Part shown: in pieces, positions 29,492 through 39,944 of the stretch
Position numbering within the stretch: the first letter of the stretch is position 1
How the letters are laid out: each line of letters begins with the position of its first letter
Assembly (NCBI GenBank): GCA_024234075.1
Contig: JACKOV010000007.1
Span: 1-64,000 of the forward strand
DNA from: Nevskiaceae bacterium
GTDB lineage: Bacteria > Pseudomonadota > Gammaproteobacteria > Steroidobacterales > Steroidobacteraceae
Length of the DNA: 64,000 nucleotides
Reading direction: 5' to 3'
The notes under the pieces: model-generated
Seen by the model: the letters and a program-made list of their open reading frames with translations, nothing else
What the model was told of the DNA's origin: nothing
Database searches by the model: none
Position numbers and translations under genes: made by a program

Positions 29492-30445
29492 TCAGCCGCG
29501 CGGATGATGCTGGCCGTGCAGCTCTTTCATGCGCTCGCGCGCCACATGCGTGTAGATCTGCGTGGTCGACAGGTCGCTGTGCCCGAGCAGCATCTGCACC
29601 ACGCGCAGGTCGGCGCCGTGGTTCAGCAGATGGGTGGCAAAGGCATGACGCAGCGTGTGCGGCGACAGCTCCTTGTCGATGCTCGACTTGCGCGCATAGC
29701 GCTTGATAATGTGCCAGAACGCCTGGCGCGTCATGCGATCGCCGCGACGCGTCGGGAACAGGTAGTCGGTCGTGCGGTCAAGAAGGATCTCGTTGCGCGC
29801 TCCGACGATGAACTCCTGCAGCCAGCGCACGGCTTCCTCGCCGAGCGGAATCAGGCGCTCGCGGTTGCCCTTGCCGAGCACCCGGATCACGCCCTGGTTC
29901 AGGTTGACCTGGTTGTACTTCAGGCTGACCAGCTCCGAGACCCGCAGGCCGGTGGCATACAGCACCTCGAGCATCGTGCGATCACGATGACCGAGCGGAT
30001 CGCTGACCAGCGGCGCCGACAACAGCGACTCGACCTCCTCTTCGGAGAGCGACTTCGGCAGCGAGCGGCCGATTTTTGGCATGGCGATCTGCGCGGTGGG
30101 ATCGTCGCGGTTCACGCCATCGCGGACCAGGAAACGGAAGAAGCGCCGGAACGACGACAGCTGCCGCGCGGTCGAGCGCGGACGTGCGCCGGCTTCGACC
30201 CGCCAGGCGATGAATTCCAGCAGGTCCGCCCGCGTGGTGCGGACGATCGGCATGTCGCGCTCGGCCAGCCAGCGCGCCAGCGCAGTCAGGTCGGCTCGAT
30301 AAGCCGCGAGTGTGTTCGGCGACAAGCCGCGCTCCATCCAGACGGCGTCGAGAAAACGCAGCACCGTGGGATCGGCTGCCTCGCCGCGGTGGGTCTTCCC
30401 GGCGGGGTTGCTTAACGGCTCGGATCGCTTGAGGACAGAACTCAT
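29492..30445 (-). CDS. xerD: Site-specific tyrosine recombinase XerD
   Basis: With XerC it resolves chromosome dimers at dif, activated by FtsK. The 317 residues include an N-terminal SAM-like domain (FLDAVWMERGLSPNTLAAYRADL) and a catalytic domain with Arg in ATGLRVSELVSL, HxxR in SPHTLRHAFATHLL and the nucleophile Tyr in LSTTQIYTHVARERMKEL. Its C-terminal tail (HGQHHPRG) is like XerD of gammaproteobacteria. It stands apart from the element integrase at 254-1510 by sequence and role. Confidence 0.96.
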   Translation of the reverse strand: MSSVLKRSEPLSNPAGKTHRGEAADPTVLRFLDAVWMERGLSPNTLAAYRADLTALARWLAERDMPIVRTTRADLLEFIAWRVEAGARPRSTARQLSSFRRFFRFLVRDGVNRDDPTAQIAMPKIGRSLPKSLSEEEVESLLSAPLVSDPLGHRDRTMLEVLYATGLRVSELVSLKYNQVNLNQGVIRVLGKGNRERLIPLGEEAVRWLQEFIVGARNEILLDRTTDYLFPTRRGDRMTRQAFWHIIKRYARKSSIDKELSPHTLRHAFATHLLNHGADLRVVQMLLGHSDLSTTQIYTHVARERMKELHGQHHPRG

Positions 30446-30590
30446 TCGTGCGGGGCCTCTTGATACCGGGCCAGTATGCGAATGTCCGGCGGCCGGCTGG
30501 CGTGATGACCTTCACAGCAGGCCGCAGGCATTAACATAAAGAGAACTGGATCACAGATTGCCCCAGCCCTCTGGATTATCAGGGATGGAA

Positions 30591-31361
30591 ATGACGAACC
30601 ACCCCAGCCCGCCGACCCCGGCAACGAGTGCGGCCGAGGACGGGACCCTGACGCGGACAGCCTACGCCCTGCGCGGCGTGCTGGCCTGGGCCGCATTCAC
30701 GCTCTGGGCACTGGCGGCGCTGCTGCTGGTGGCGATCACCCCCGGACTCGAACGGCGGCGGCGAATCACCCACGCTGCGGCGCGCCGGATCCTGCCGTGG
30801 ATCGGTGTGCGCCTCGACGTGCGAGGCCTGGGAAACCTGCCGGCCGGCCCCTGCGTGGTCGTGGCCAACCATGCCAGCTATCTCGATGGCGTGGTGATGA
30901 AGGCCGCGCTGCCGCCGCGCTTCGCCTATGTCGTCAAACGCGAGATGGCCTCGGTACCGCTCGCCAGCCTGCTGCTCGAACGCATCGGCACGCAGTTCGT
31001 GGAACGCTTCGACCACCACAAAGGCGCGAGCGACGCCCGGCGGGTGCTGCGCAGCGCCCACAACGGCCAGGCGCTGGTGTTCTTCCCCGAAGGCACTTTC
31101 GGCAACACTCCCGGCCTGCTGAAATTCCACTCCGGTGCATTCATCACCGCCGTGCGCGCCGGCTGTCCGCTGGTACCGGCGGTGATCCACGGTTCGCGCG
31201 CGGTGCTGCCGGGCACCCGCCTGCTGCCGCGGCCCGGCCGCATCGTCGTCGAATTCCTTGAACCCCTGCCCACTGCCGGGGAGGTCACGGCACCCGAACT
31301 GCGCGACCGCGCGCGAGCCTTGATCCTGGAGCGTCTGGGAGAGCCGGACCTCACCGCCTGA
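30591..31361 (+). CDS. 1-acyl-sn-glycerol-3-phosphate acyltransferase (PlsC family)
   Basis: A membrane acyltransferase that makes phosphatidic acid from lysophosphatidate, or a related lipid acyltransferase. The start is ATG 30591 (256 residues), with AGGGA 5-9 bases before it. An N-terminal hydrophobic segment (AWAAFTLWALAALLLVAIT) precedes block I VVANHASYLDGVV (the HX4D motif). Block III is FFPEGTFGNTPGLLKFHSGAF and block IV VPAVIHGS. It is divergent from xerD. Whether it is the housekeeping PlsC or a paralogue cannot be told. Confidence 0.9.
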   Translation: MTNHPSPPTPATSAAEDGTLTRTAYALRGVLAWAAFTLWALAALLLVAITPGLERRRRITHAAARRILPWIGVRLDVRGLGNLPAGPCVVVANHASYLDGVVMKAALPPRFAYVVKREMASVPLASLLLERIGTQFVERFDHHKGASDARRVLRSAHNGQALVFFPEGTFGNTPGLLKFHSGAFITAVRAGCPLVPAVIHGSRAVLPGTRLLPRPGRIVVEFLEPLPTAGEVTAPELRDRARALILERLGEPDLTA

Positions 31362-31455
31362 GCTAGCGCGGCGATCGCGCCTGCCCAACCTGTTTGTATC
31401 GCAGTGCGAAACGATCCGAAGCCGGTGCCAGCCTGCAAGGCGCTGTCAAAAACAC

Positions 31456-31496
31456 TGTCCATACATAATGTTATGCAGCTCTCCCGGTGTCCATAC
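31456..31496 (+). promoter_or_regulatory. Direct repeats and dyad upstream of the thiolase operon
   Basis: TGTCCATAC occurs exactly at 31456-31464 and 31488-31496, 32 bp apart (three helical turns). A dyad CATAA-TG-TTATG lies at 31464-31475, at the end of the first copy. The element sits about 110-150 bp before the thiolase ATG in an otherwise gene-free 241-bp gap. Spacing by whole helical turns suggests a regulator site; which regulator is unknown. A TACACT -10-like hexamer is at 31553-31558. Confidence 0.4.
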
Positions 31497-31602
31497 CGTG
31501 AAATGAACGCGGAATTGTATGCGGCGCAGTACGTTTCTTGTTACAGCTTGGCTACACTCGGGTGCAGCCGCACTTTGCCGCTGAACTTGCAAGGAACGCT
31601 TC

Positions 31603-32781
31603 ATGACCGAATCTGTCGTTATCACCGCCGCTCGCCGCACACCGATCGGCGCCTTCCAGGGCACGCTCTCTGCAGCGACCGCACCGCAGCTCGGTGCGAC
31701 CGCGATCTCTGCCGCGATCGCGGCCTCGGGGCTGGCCCCGGCCGACGTCCAGGAAGTCATCATGGGCTGCGTGCTGCAGGCGGGTCTCGGTCAGGCGCCC
31801 GCACGGCAGGCTGCGCTGGCAGCGGGCGTGCCGCTCAGTACCCCGGCGACGACCGTCAACAAGATGTGTGCCTCGGCCATGAAGGCGGTGATGATGGCCG
31901 CCGACCAGATCCGTGCCGGTGACGTACAGATCGCGGTCGCGGGCGGCCTCGAGTCGATGAGCAACGCCCCCTACCTGCTGCCCAAGGCCCGCACCGGTTA
32001 CCGCATGGGACACGGCGAGCTGCTCGACCACATGTTCTACGACGGTCTGCAAAGCCCCTGGGATGGCCAGATGATGGGCTACTTCGCCGAGCAGACCGTC
32101 GAGCGCTACAAGGTATCGCGCGCCGACCAGGACGCCTTCGCGGCCGAGTCGGTACGCCGCGCGCTGCGAGCCATCGAGGCCGGCGAGTTCGACGCCGAGA
32201 TCGCCCCCGTGACGATCAAGGGACGCAAGGGCGAAACCGTCGTCAGCCGCGACGAAACACCGTTCACCTGCGACATCGGCCGGATCCCGCAGCTCAAGCC
32301 CGCGTTCCGCAAAGACGGCAGCGTGACGGCCGCGACCTCCTCGTCGATCTCCGACGGTGCGGCCGCGCTGGTACTGATGAGTGAATCGGCCGCCGCTGCC
32401 CGCGGCGTCCGGCCGATCGCCCGAATCGTCGGCTACGCCAGCCATGCCCAGGAGCCGGAGTGGTTCACGACCGCACCCGCCGGCGCGATCCGCAAACTGC
32501 TCGAGCGCACTGGCTGGAAGGCCGATGCAGTCGATCTCTACGAAATCAACGAGGCCTTCGCGGTCGTGACCCTGGTCGCGATGCGCGAATTCGGTCTCGA
32601 CCATGCCAAGGTCAACGTCGCTGGTGGCGCCTGCGCGCTCGGCCATCCGATCGGGGCGACCGGCGCGCGCTTGCTGGCCACGCTGGTCAACAGCCTGGCC
32701 CACCGCGGCCAGAAACGCGGCGTCGCCGCGCTGTGCATCGGCGGCGGCGAAGCAACCGCCGTCGCGGTGGAGATGCTGTAA
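31603..32781 (+). CDS. Acetyl-CoA C-acetyltransferase (thiolase)
   Basis: Reversible condensation of two acetyl-CoA, or thiolytic cleavage of 3-ketoacyl-CoA; 392 residues, full length. The acyl-carrying cysteine is in TVNKMCASAMKAVMMAAD, the catalytic histidine in GGACALGHPIGATGAR, and the C-terminal proton-donor cysteine in LCIGGGEATAVAVE. It is the first gene of an acyl-CoA cluster; its TAA overlaps the next ATG by one base. The context with acetoacetyl-CoA synthetase favours an acetoacetyl-CoA thiolase role. Confidence 0.95.
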   Translation: MTESVVITAARRTPIGAFQGTLSAATAPQLGATAISAAIAASGLAPADVQEVIMGCVLQAGLGQAPARQAALAAGVPLSTPATTVNKMCASAMKAVMMAADQIRAGDVQIAVAGGLESMSNAPYLLPKARTGYRMGHGELLDHMFYDGLQSPWDGQMMGYFAEQTVERYKVSRADQDAFAAESVRRALRAIEAGEFDAEIAPVTIKGRKGETVVSRDETPFTCDIGRIPQLKPAFRKDGSVTAATSSSISDGAAALVLMSESAAAARGVRPIARIVGYASHAQEPEWFTTAPAGAIRKLLERTGWKADAVDLYEINEAFAVVTLVAMREFGLDHAKVNVAGGACALGHPIGATGARLLATLVNSLAHRGQKRGVAALCIGGGEATAVAVEML

Positions 32782-33548
32782 TGAAAATCGAGCAAGCCCG
32801 CGCCGTCGTCACCGGCGGTGCCTCCGGTCTCGGCCATGCCGTAGGCCGCCATATCGTCGCCGCCGGCGGGCAAGTCACGCTGCTCGATGTGCAGGATGGA
32901 CCGGGCCAGAAAGCCGCTGCCGAACTCGGCGGGCGCGCCCGCTTCCAGCGCTGCGACGTGACCTCCGAAGCCGAGGTCGAAGCCGCGATGCAGGCTGCCG
33001 CCACCGCGATGGGCGGCATCAACCTGCTGGTGAACTGTGCCGGCGTGATCGGCGCAGGCCGCGTGCTCGGCAAGAACGGCCCGATGGCCGGCGATTTCTT
33101 CACCAAGGTGATCCACATCAACCTGATCGGCACCTTCCTCTGCGACAAGGCCGCAGCGGTGCAGATGCAGAAGAACGAGCCGAACGCGGACGGCGAGCGC
33201 GGCGTGATCATCCACACCTCCTCGGTCGCCGCCTTCGAAGGCCAGATCGGCCAGGTCGCCTATTCGGCCACCAAGGCCGGCGTGATGGGCATGACGCTGC
33301 CGCTGGCACGCGAACTCGCCGCCTTCGGCATCCGCGTCAATTCGATCGCTCCGGGCATCTTCCAGACCGCGATGGTCGGCGGCATGAAGCCCGAGGTGCA
33401 GGCCTCACTCGAAGCGCAGGTGCCCTTCCCGTCGCGCCTCGGCCGCCCCGAGGAGTACGCACGGCTGGTGCAGTCGATTTTCGAGATCGCGATGCTCAAC
33501 GGCGAGACCATCCGGCTCGACGGCGCGATTCGCATGCAGCCGAAGTAA
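32781..33548 (+). CDS. SDR-family 3-hydroxyacyl-CoA dehydrogenase (HSD17B10-like)
   Basis: An NAD(H)-dependent short-chain dehydrogenase of 255 residues. The cofactor motif is TGGASGLG near the N-terminus, followed by LLDVQDG, CDVTS and NCAGVIGAG. The catalytic Ser is in HTSSVAAFEGQIGQ and the YxxxK pair in AYSATKAG. The insert GKNGPMAGDFFTKVIHINLIGT and the end NGETIRLDGAIRMQPK resemble type II hydroxyacyl-CoA dehydrogenases. It is coupled to the thiolase through TAATG. Confidence 0.92.
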   Translation: MKIEQARAVVTGGASGLGHAVGRHIVAAGGQVTLLDVQDGPGQKAAAELGGRARFQRCDVTSEAEVEAAMQAAATAMGGINLLVNCAGVIGAGRVLGKNGPMAGDFFTKVIHINLIGTFLCDKAAAVQMQKNEPNADGERGVIIHTSSVAAFEGQIGQVAYSATKAGVMGMTLPLARELAAFGIRVNSIAPGIFQTAMVGGMKPEVQASLEAQVPFPSRLGRPEEYARLVQSIFEIAMLNGETIRLDGAIRMQPK

Positions 33549-33593
33549 GGTGAAGCACAATGCAAGCGGGTCCGGGCGCGCTAATATAGAGGG

Positions 33594-35201
33594 ATGAACG
33601 ACGCCGTCGAACGTGACCAGATGGAGTACGACGTGGTCATCGTGGGCGCCGGCCCTGCCGGCCTCGCCTGCGCGATCCGCCTCAAGGAGCTCAAGCCCGA
33701 GCTCAATATCTGCATCCTCGAAAAAGCCTCGGCGATCGGTGCGCACATGTTCTCCGGCGCGGTGCTCGAGCCCGGGCCGCTTGACGAACTCCTGCCCGGC
33801 TGGCGCAACTCGCCGCCGGCGATCTGTGTGCCGGCGAAGCGCGACGAGTTCGCGCTGCTGACCCGCAGCGGCCGCCACAGGCTGCCCACGCCCCCGCAGC
33901 AGCACAACGCGGGCAACTTCATCATCTCGCTCGGCCTGCTGGCACCGCAGCTTGCCGCCAAGGCCGAGTCACTCGGCGTCGATGTGTTCGCCGGCTTCGC
34001 CGCGTCCCGGCCGCTGCTCGAGAACGGGCGGGTCGTCGGCGTGCAGATCGGCGACATGGGTCTGGAGAAGAACGGCGAGCCCGGTCCCAACTACGCGCCC
34101 GGGCCCGAAGTGCGCGCGCCGCTGACCGTGCTGGCCGAGGGCTGCCGCGGCAGCGTCAGCAAAGTACTGATCAGGGAGTTTGCGCTCGATGCGCACTGCG
34201 ATCCGCAGACCTACGGGCTCGGCTTCAAGGAACTGTGGCAGCTGCCGCCGGGGCGGGTCGAACCCGGCCTGATTCAGCACACGGTCGGCTGGCCGCTCGA
34301 CAACGGCACCTACGGCGGCAGCTTCATCTACCACCTCGGCAACGACCGCCTCTACCTCGGCTACGTGGTCGGTCTCGACTATCGCGATCCGCGCCTCAGG
34401 CCCTTCGAGGCATTCCAGCAGTTCAAACATCACCCCTCGATCCGGCCGCTGCTCGAAGGCGGCGAGATCGTCGCCGCGGGCGCACGGACGATTGCCGCCG
34501 GCGGCTGGCAATCGATGCCGCGACTCGAGATGCCCGGGGCCTTGCTGATCGGCGATGCCGGCGGCACGCTGAACGTGCCGAAGATCAAGGGCATCCACCA
34601 GACCCTGCGCAGCGGCATGCTGGCTGCGCAGCAGATCGCCGAGACCGGCAGCAGCGAGGGCTTCGATGCGCGCTGGCGCAGTTCACCCGGCGGCCAGGAG
34701 CTGCGCAAGGTCCGCAATATCAAGCCCGGCTTCCATCGCGGCCTGTGGTTCGGCATCGCCAACGCCGCGTTCGAGACCATGACCGGCGGACGTGCACCCT
34801 GGACGCTGAAGAACCACGCGGCCTATGCCGAGATGCAGAAGCTCGACGAGTACATCTCGCCCGAGCGTCACTGGGTGCCGCGCGACCTGCCGCCGCGCGA
34901 CCGGCTCGCCTCGGTGTTCTTCGCCAACAACTCCCACGACGAAAGCCAGCCGGCTCATCTGAAAGTGCTGGACCCCAGCATCTGCGTCGATCGCTGCACG
35001 CAGGAGTACGGCAACCCCTGCCAGAATTTCTGTCCGGCGAACGTCTACGAAATGGTGGACGACGGTGCGGGCGGGCGGCGCCTGCAGATCAATGCCGCGA
35101 ACTGCGTGCACTGCAAGGCCTGCGACATCAAGGACCCTTACCAGATCATCACCTGGACCACGCCCGAGGGTGGCTCTGGACCGATCTACCAATCGCTCTG
35201 A
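33594..35201 (+). CDS. Electron transfer flavoprotein-ubiquinone oxidoreductase
   Basis: Passes electrons from acyl-CoA dehydrogenases, via ETF, to ubiquinone at the inner membrane; 535 residues. The FAD dinucleotide fold is at the start (YDVVIVGAGPAGLACAIRL), a GDAGGTLNVPKIKGIHQ motif is central, and a C-terminal 4Fe-4S domain has cysteines in CVDRCTQEYGNPCQNFCP and CVHCKACDIKDP. GAGGG lies almost against the first ATG; an internal ATG at 33621, just before the FAD motif, is an alternative start. ETF genes themselves are not in the window. Confidence 0.95.
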   Translation: MNDAVERDQMEYDVVIVGAGPAGLACAIRLKELKPELNICILEKASAIGAHMFSGAVLEPGPLDELLPGWRNSPPAICVPAKRDEFALLTRSGRHRLPTPPQQHNAGNFIISLGLLAPQLAAKAESLGVDVFAGFAASRPLLENGRVVGVQIGDMGLEKNGEPGPNYAPGPEVRAPLTVLAEGCRGSVSKVLIREFALDAHCDPQTYGLGFKELWQLPPGRVEPGLIQHTVGWPLDNGTYGGSFIYHLGNDRLYLGYVVGLDYRDPRLRPFEAFQQFKHHPSIRPLLEGGEIVAAGARTIAAGGWQSMPRLEMPGALLIGDAGGTLNVPKIKGIHQTLRSGMLAAQQIAETGSSEGFDARWRSSPGGQELRKVRNIKPGFHRGLWFGIANAAFETMTGGRAPWTLKNHAAYAEMQKLDEYISPERHWVPRDLPPRDRLASVFFANNSHDESQPAHLKVLDPSICVDRCTQEYGNPCQNFCPANVYEMVDDGAGGRRLQINAANCVHCKACDIKDPYQIITWTTPEGGSGPIYQSL

Positions 35202-35216
35202 CGAAGGCCGGACCAC

Positions 35217-37195
<1,979 letters not shown>

Positions 37196-37199
<4 letters not shown>

Positions 37200-38320
37200 G
37201 CAGGCGCGCCGGCCAGGATGATCTGCCCGCGATCTACGCGCGCGAGCTCGCACAGCGTGGCTTCCGCCATGATCCCGCGCAGATGGCCGCGGTCGCCGAG
37301 CTCGAACGCGTGCGCCGGGAGCTGGCGCGCAGCGACGGCAAGGCCTCGGCCACCACGAAACTGCTGACCCGGCTTGCGGGCCGACGTCCCCGCCACGCAG
37401 CACCGATACGCGGCGCCTATCTCTGGGGCGGGGTTGGTCGCGGCAAGACCTGGCTGATGGACCTGTTCTTCCAGCACCTGCCGATCGCACAGAAGCGACG
37501 CAGCCACTTCCATCGTTTCATGCACGAGGTTCATGAGCGGCTGCGGTCGCTGCGGGACCGCACCGACCCGCTGGCCGACGTGGCCGAGTCGATCGCCGAT
37601 TCCTCGCGCGTGTTGTGCTTCGACGAGCTGTACGTCGACGACATCGGCGACGCCATGATCCTCGGCGGCCTGTTCCGCCACCTGCTCGAGCGACAGGTGA
37701 CACTGGTATTCACGTCGAACGTACCTCCCTCCGGCCTGTACCGCGACGGCCTGCAGCGTGCGCGCTTCCTGCCGGCGATCGCGCTGCTCGAACAGCACAC
37801 AGCGATCGTGCGCGTCGATGGCAACACGGACTACCGCTTACGGCACCTGACCCAGGCGCCGATTTATCTATCCCTGACCGCCTCCGATACCGACGTGCGG
37901 CTATCCGCCATTTTTGCCGATCTTGCCGACGGCCCCGGCGAAGCCACCGGGGAACTCGAGATCGAAGGCCGCCACGTGCCCTTCGTGCGCGAGAGCGAGA
38001 ACGTCGCCTGGTTCGATTTCGCCGCCCTCTGCGACGGCCCACGCGGCAAGGACGACTACATCTGGCTGGCACGCGAATACCAGGCGGTGATCGTCGCCGG
38101 CGTGCCGCTGTTCGACGAGACCCGCGAGAACCAGGCGCGCCGCTTCATCGCGATGGTCGACGAGTTCTACGATCGCGGGGTCAAGCTCGTGTTGTCGGCG
38201 GCTGCGCCGCCGGATGGCCTATACCAGGGTCAGCGGCTGCGATTCGAATTCCAGCGTACCGCGAGTCGGCTGATCGAGATGCAGAGCGAGGAGTATCTGG
38301 CGCGGGAGCATCTTGGGTGA
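37196..38320 (+). CDS. zapE: Cell division ATPase ZapE (AFG1 family)
   Basis: An AAA+ ATPase that affects FtsZ ring stability; the AFG1 family also includes mitochondrial quality-control proteins. It has 374 residues when started at the TTG that overlaps the AACS stop (TTGA), which equals the E. coli length. The Walker A motif is GAYLWGGVGRGKTWLMD, followed by HFHRFMHEVHERL. Walker B is LCFDELYVDDIGDAMILGGLF, and sensor 1 is TLVFTSNVPPSGLY. No other start codon fits the N-terminal homology (IYARELAQRGFRHD). Confidence 0.95.
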
Positions 38321-38483
38321 GGTGGCAGCCTGAAAGGGAGACTCTGTTTCCTGATCGCCGCCCAAGACTCGGAATGTCGCGCCGCGATCACCACCCAGTC
38401 TTCTCGCAGGGAGCACACCGGAAGGCGTCGATACAAACAGTATCGCCGACATATCGACGATCGTCATCAGGAGAACAACGGAA

Positions 38484-38903
38484 CTAAGGCGCCGCACCAC
38501 GTCGCGCATCGGCTGCAGCGGCCCGATCAGCCCGCATCCGTACCACGTCGATCGGCCGGATTTCATCGATCGGGCAGCTCTCGCGACCGACCCGGACCTT
38601 TTCGAACTTGGTGACCGTGCGCGTGGTCGATGTGATGCCGACGCCATCGGCGAACATCAGGTCACGGCAATTGTCCCAGACCTTCAGCAGATAGGCTTCG
38701 GCCGGCCCATTCCAGACGACCAGCTGATTGCGTGACACCGGTGCCCAGCCATCGAGATTGAAGGCGGTGAACCGCTCGATCGGCTCGCCGGCGTAATCGA
38801 CGTAGCGTGATTCGACGCCGCGGTCGGTGACCCGGGCGAGGTTCGAAGCGCAGGCGACGAGGCCGGGCAGCAGGACGGCGGCCAACAACAGGGAGCGTTT
38901 CAT
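38484..38903 (-). CDS. Small lipoprotein, DUF6491-like
   Basis: 139 residues with a lipoprotein signal (LLLAAVLLPGLVACASN). The mature part has a short beta-rich domain with VSRNQLVVWNGPAEAYLLKV, NCRDLMFADGVGITS and KFEKVRVGRESCPIDEIRPIDV, and two cysteines that could form a disulfide. This resembles DUF6491 proteins of Xanthomonadales-like bacteria; the function is unknown. A perfect AGGAGGT ribosome site lies 7 bases before the ATG, so translation should be strong. It is a monocistronic-looking gene; 38321-38483 and 38904-39011 hold nothing I recognise. Confidence 0.8.
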   Translation of the reverse strand: MKRSLLLAAVLLPGLVACASNLARVTDRGVESRYVDYAGEPIERFTAFNLDGWAPVSRNQLVVWNGPAEAYLLKVWDNCRDLMFADGVGITSTTRTVTKFEKVRVGRESCPIDEIRPIDVVRMRADRAAAADARRGAAP

Positions 38904-39011
38904 GATCGTTACCTCCTGGGGATTTGACGCGTCAGGCGGAGCCCGGTTCCATGAACCGCAAGATGCTGCTGAAAAACCTGGCGAGAGGCCCGGACGAGCC
39001 GGACCGGTTCG

Positions 39012-39944
39012 TCAGTTGACACGCGGCGAACCCGGGGAGATCGCGCCGGCCGCGGCAAACAACTGTTCGACGTCGACCGCATCGTAGCGATAGGGCCGGT
39101 GACAGAACTCGCAGGTCACGGTGACGGCACCCTGCTCGGCGAGTATTTCGCGCACCTCGGCTTCGCCGATCGAGCGCAACACGCCGGCGACGCGCTCAGC
39201 GCTGCAGCGGCATTCGAAACGCACGGCCTGGGGTTCGAACAAACGGACATCGAGACCCGGCAGGCAGCGCTGCGCGAGTTCTGCGGCCGGCCGGCGCAGC
39301 AGTTCGTCGGCACCGAGGCCGGTGAGCGCGGCACCGGCGATGCCGAAGGTCAGATCCGCCTCGCGGCTGCGGGAAGCTTCGGTGGCCTCGGCCTCCTCGG
39401 CCTGGACACCGCCCTGTGACGGCATGCGCTGCACCAGCATGCCGGCGGCACCGGCATCCTCGGCCGCCAGGCGCACCACGGTCGGAACCTGATCGGAACT
39501 TGCGAAATAGTGTTCGAGCGAGGCCGCGAGCGACTCGCCGGCCAGCGGCACGATGCCCTGGTAGCGCGCGCCGGTGCGGCTGGTTTCGATCGTCACGGTG
39601 ATCTGGCCATCGCCGGCCAGCTCGCGGAAACCGCCCTCGAGCCGCGCTGCGTCGTAGCGCGCCACCGCGCGGATGCGGAAATCATCGCTGCATTGCGCGA
39701 CCAGCAGTCGCACCGGGCCATTGCCCTGCAACTGCAGGGTCAGCATGCCTTCGAACTTCAGGGTCGAGGCCAGCAGCACCGCGGCGCAGGTGGCTTCGCC
39801 GAGTAGTTCGCGTACCGGCGCCGGGTAGTCGCCGTGCTCGCGCAGCGCCAGCCAGGCGGCGCCGAGGCGCACGAACTGGCCACGCACGTCCTGGCGTTCG
39901 GCGACGAACCGGTGAACGACGTCCGTATCGGCCCGGGCGTTCAT
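39012..39944 (-). CDS. hslO: Redox-regulated chaperone Hsp33
   Basis: A cytosolic holdase switched on by oxidation; 310 residues. The C-terminal zinc switch shows CRC (ECRCSAERVAG) and CEFC (VTCEFCHRPY), the CxC...CxxC pattern needed for redox sensing. The N-terminal domain has the typical EATCAAVLLASTLKFEGMLTLQLQG. The start ATG overlaps the gatB stop (ATGA); the open frame further upstream is out of homology. The attachment to the gat operon is unusual compared with E. coli and may link it to that transcript. Confidence 0.96.
   Translation of the reverse strand: MNARADTDVVHRFVAERQDVRGQFVRLGAAWLALREHGDYPAPVRELLGEATCAAVLLASTLKFEGMLTLQLQGNGPVRLLVAQCSDDFRIRAVARYDAARLEGGFRELAGDGQITVTIETSRTGARYQGIVPLAGESLAASLEHYFASSDQVPTVVRLAAEDAGAAGMLVQRMPSQGGVQAEEAEATEASRSREADLTFGIAGAALTGLGADELLRRPAAELAQRCLPGLDVRLFEPQAVRFECRCSAERVAGVLRSIGEAEVREILAEQGAVTVTCEFCHRPYRYDAVDVEQLFAAAGAISPGSPRVN

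Noticed and set aside
29492..30445. XerD gene as a second mobile-element integrase
   Set aside because: Length, motifs and the neighbouring dsbC identify the housekeeping XerD rather than an element recombinase.
30511..30540. Possible plsC promoter TTCACA ... CATAAA
   Set aside because: The -10 match is poor and several registers are equally likely; not strong enough to annotate.
33582..33587. TATAAT-like TAATAT just before the ETF-QO ATG
   Set aside because: It would place the start within a few bases of the ATG and has no -35; more likely incidental in a coupled operon.
38946..38960. Small dyad CGGTTC-CAT-GAACCG upstream of the DUF6491-like gene
   Set aside because: Six-base arms and no context for an operator; could be chance in GC-rich DNA.
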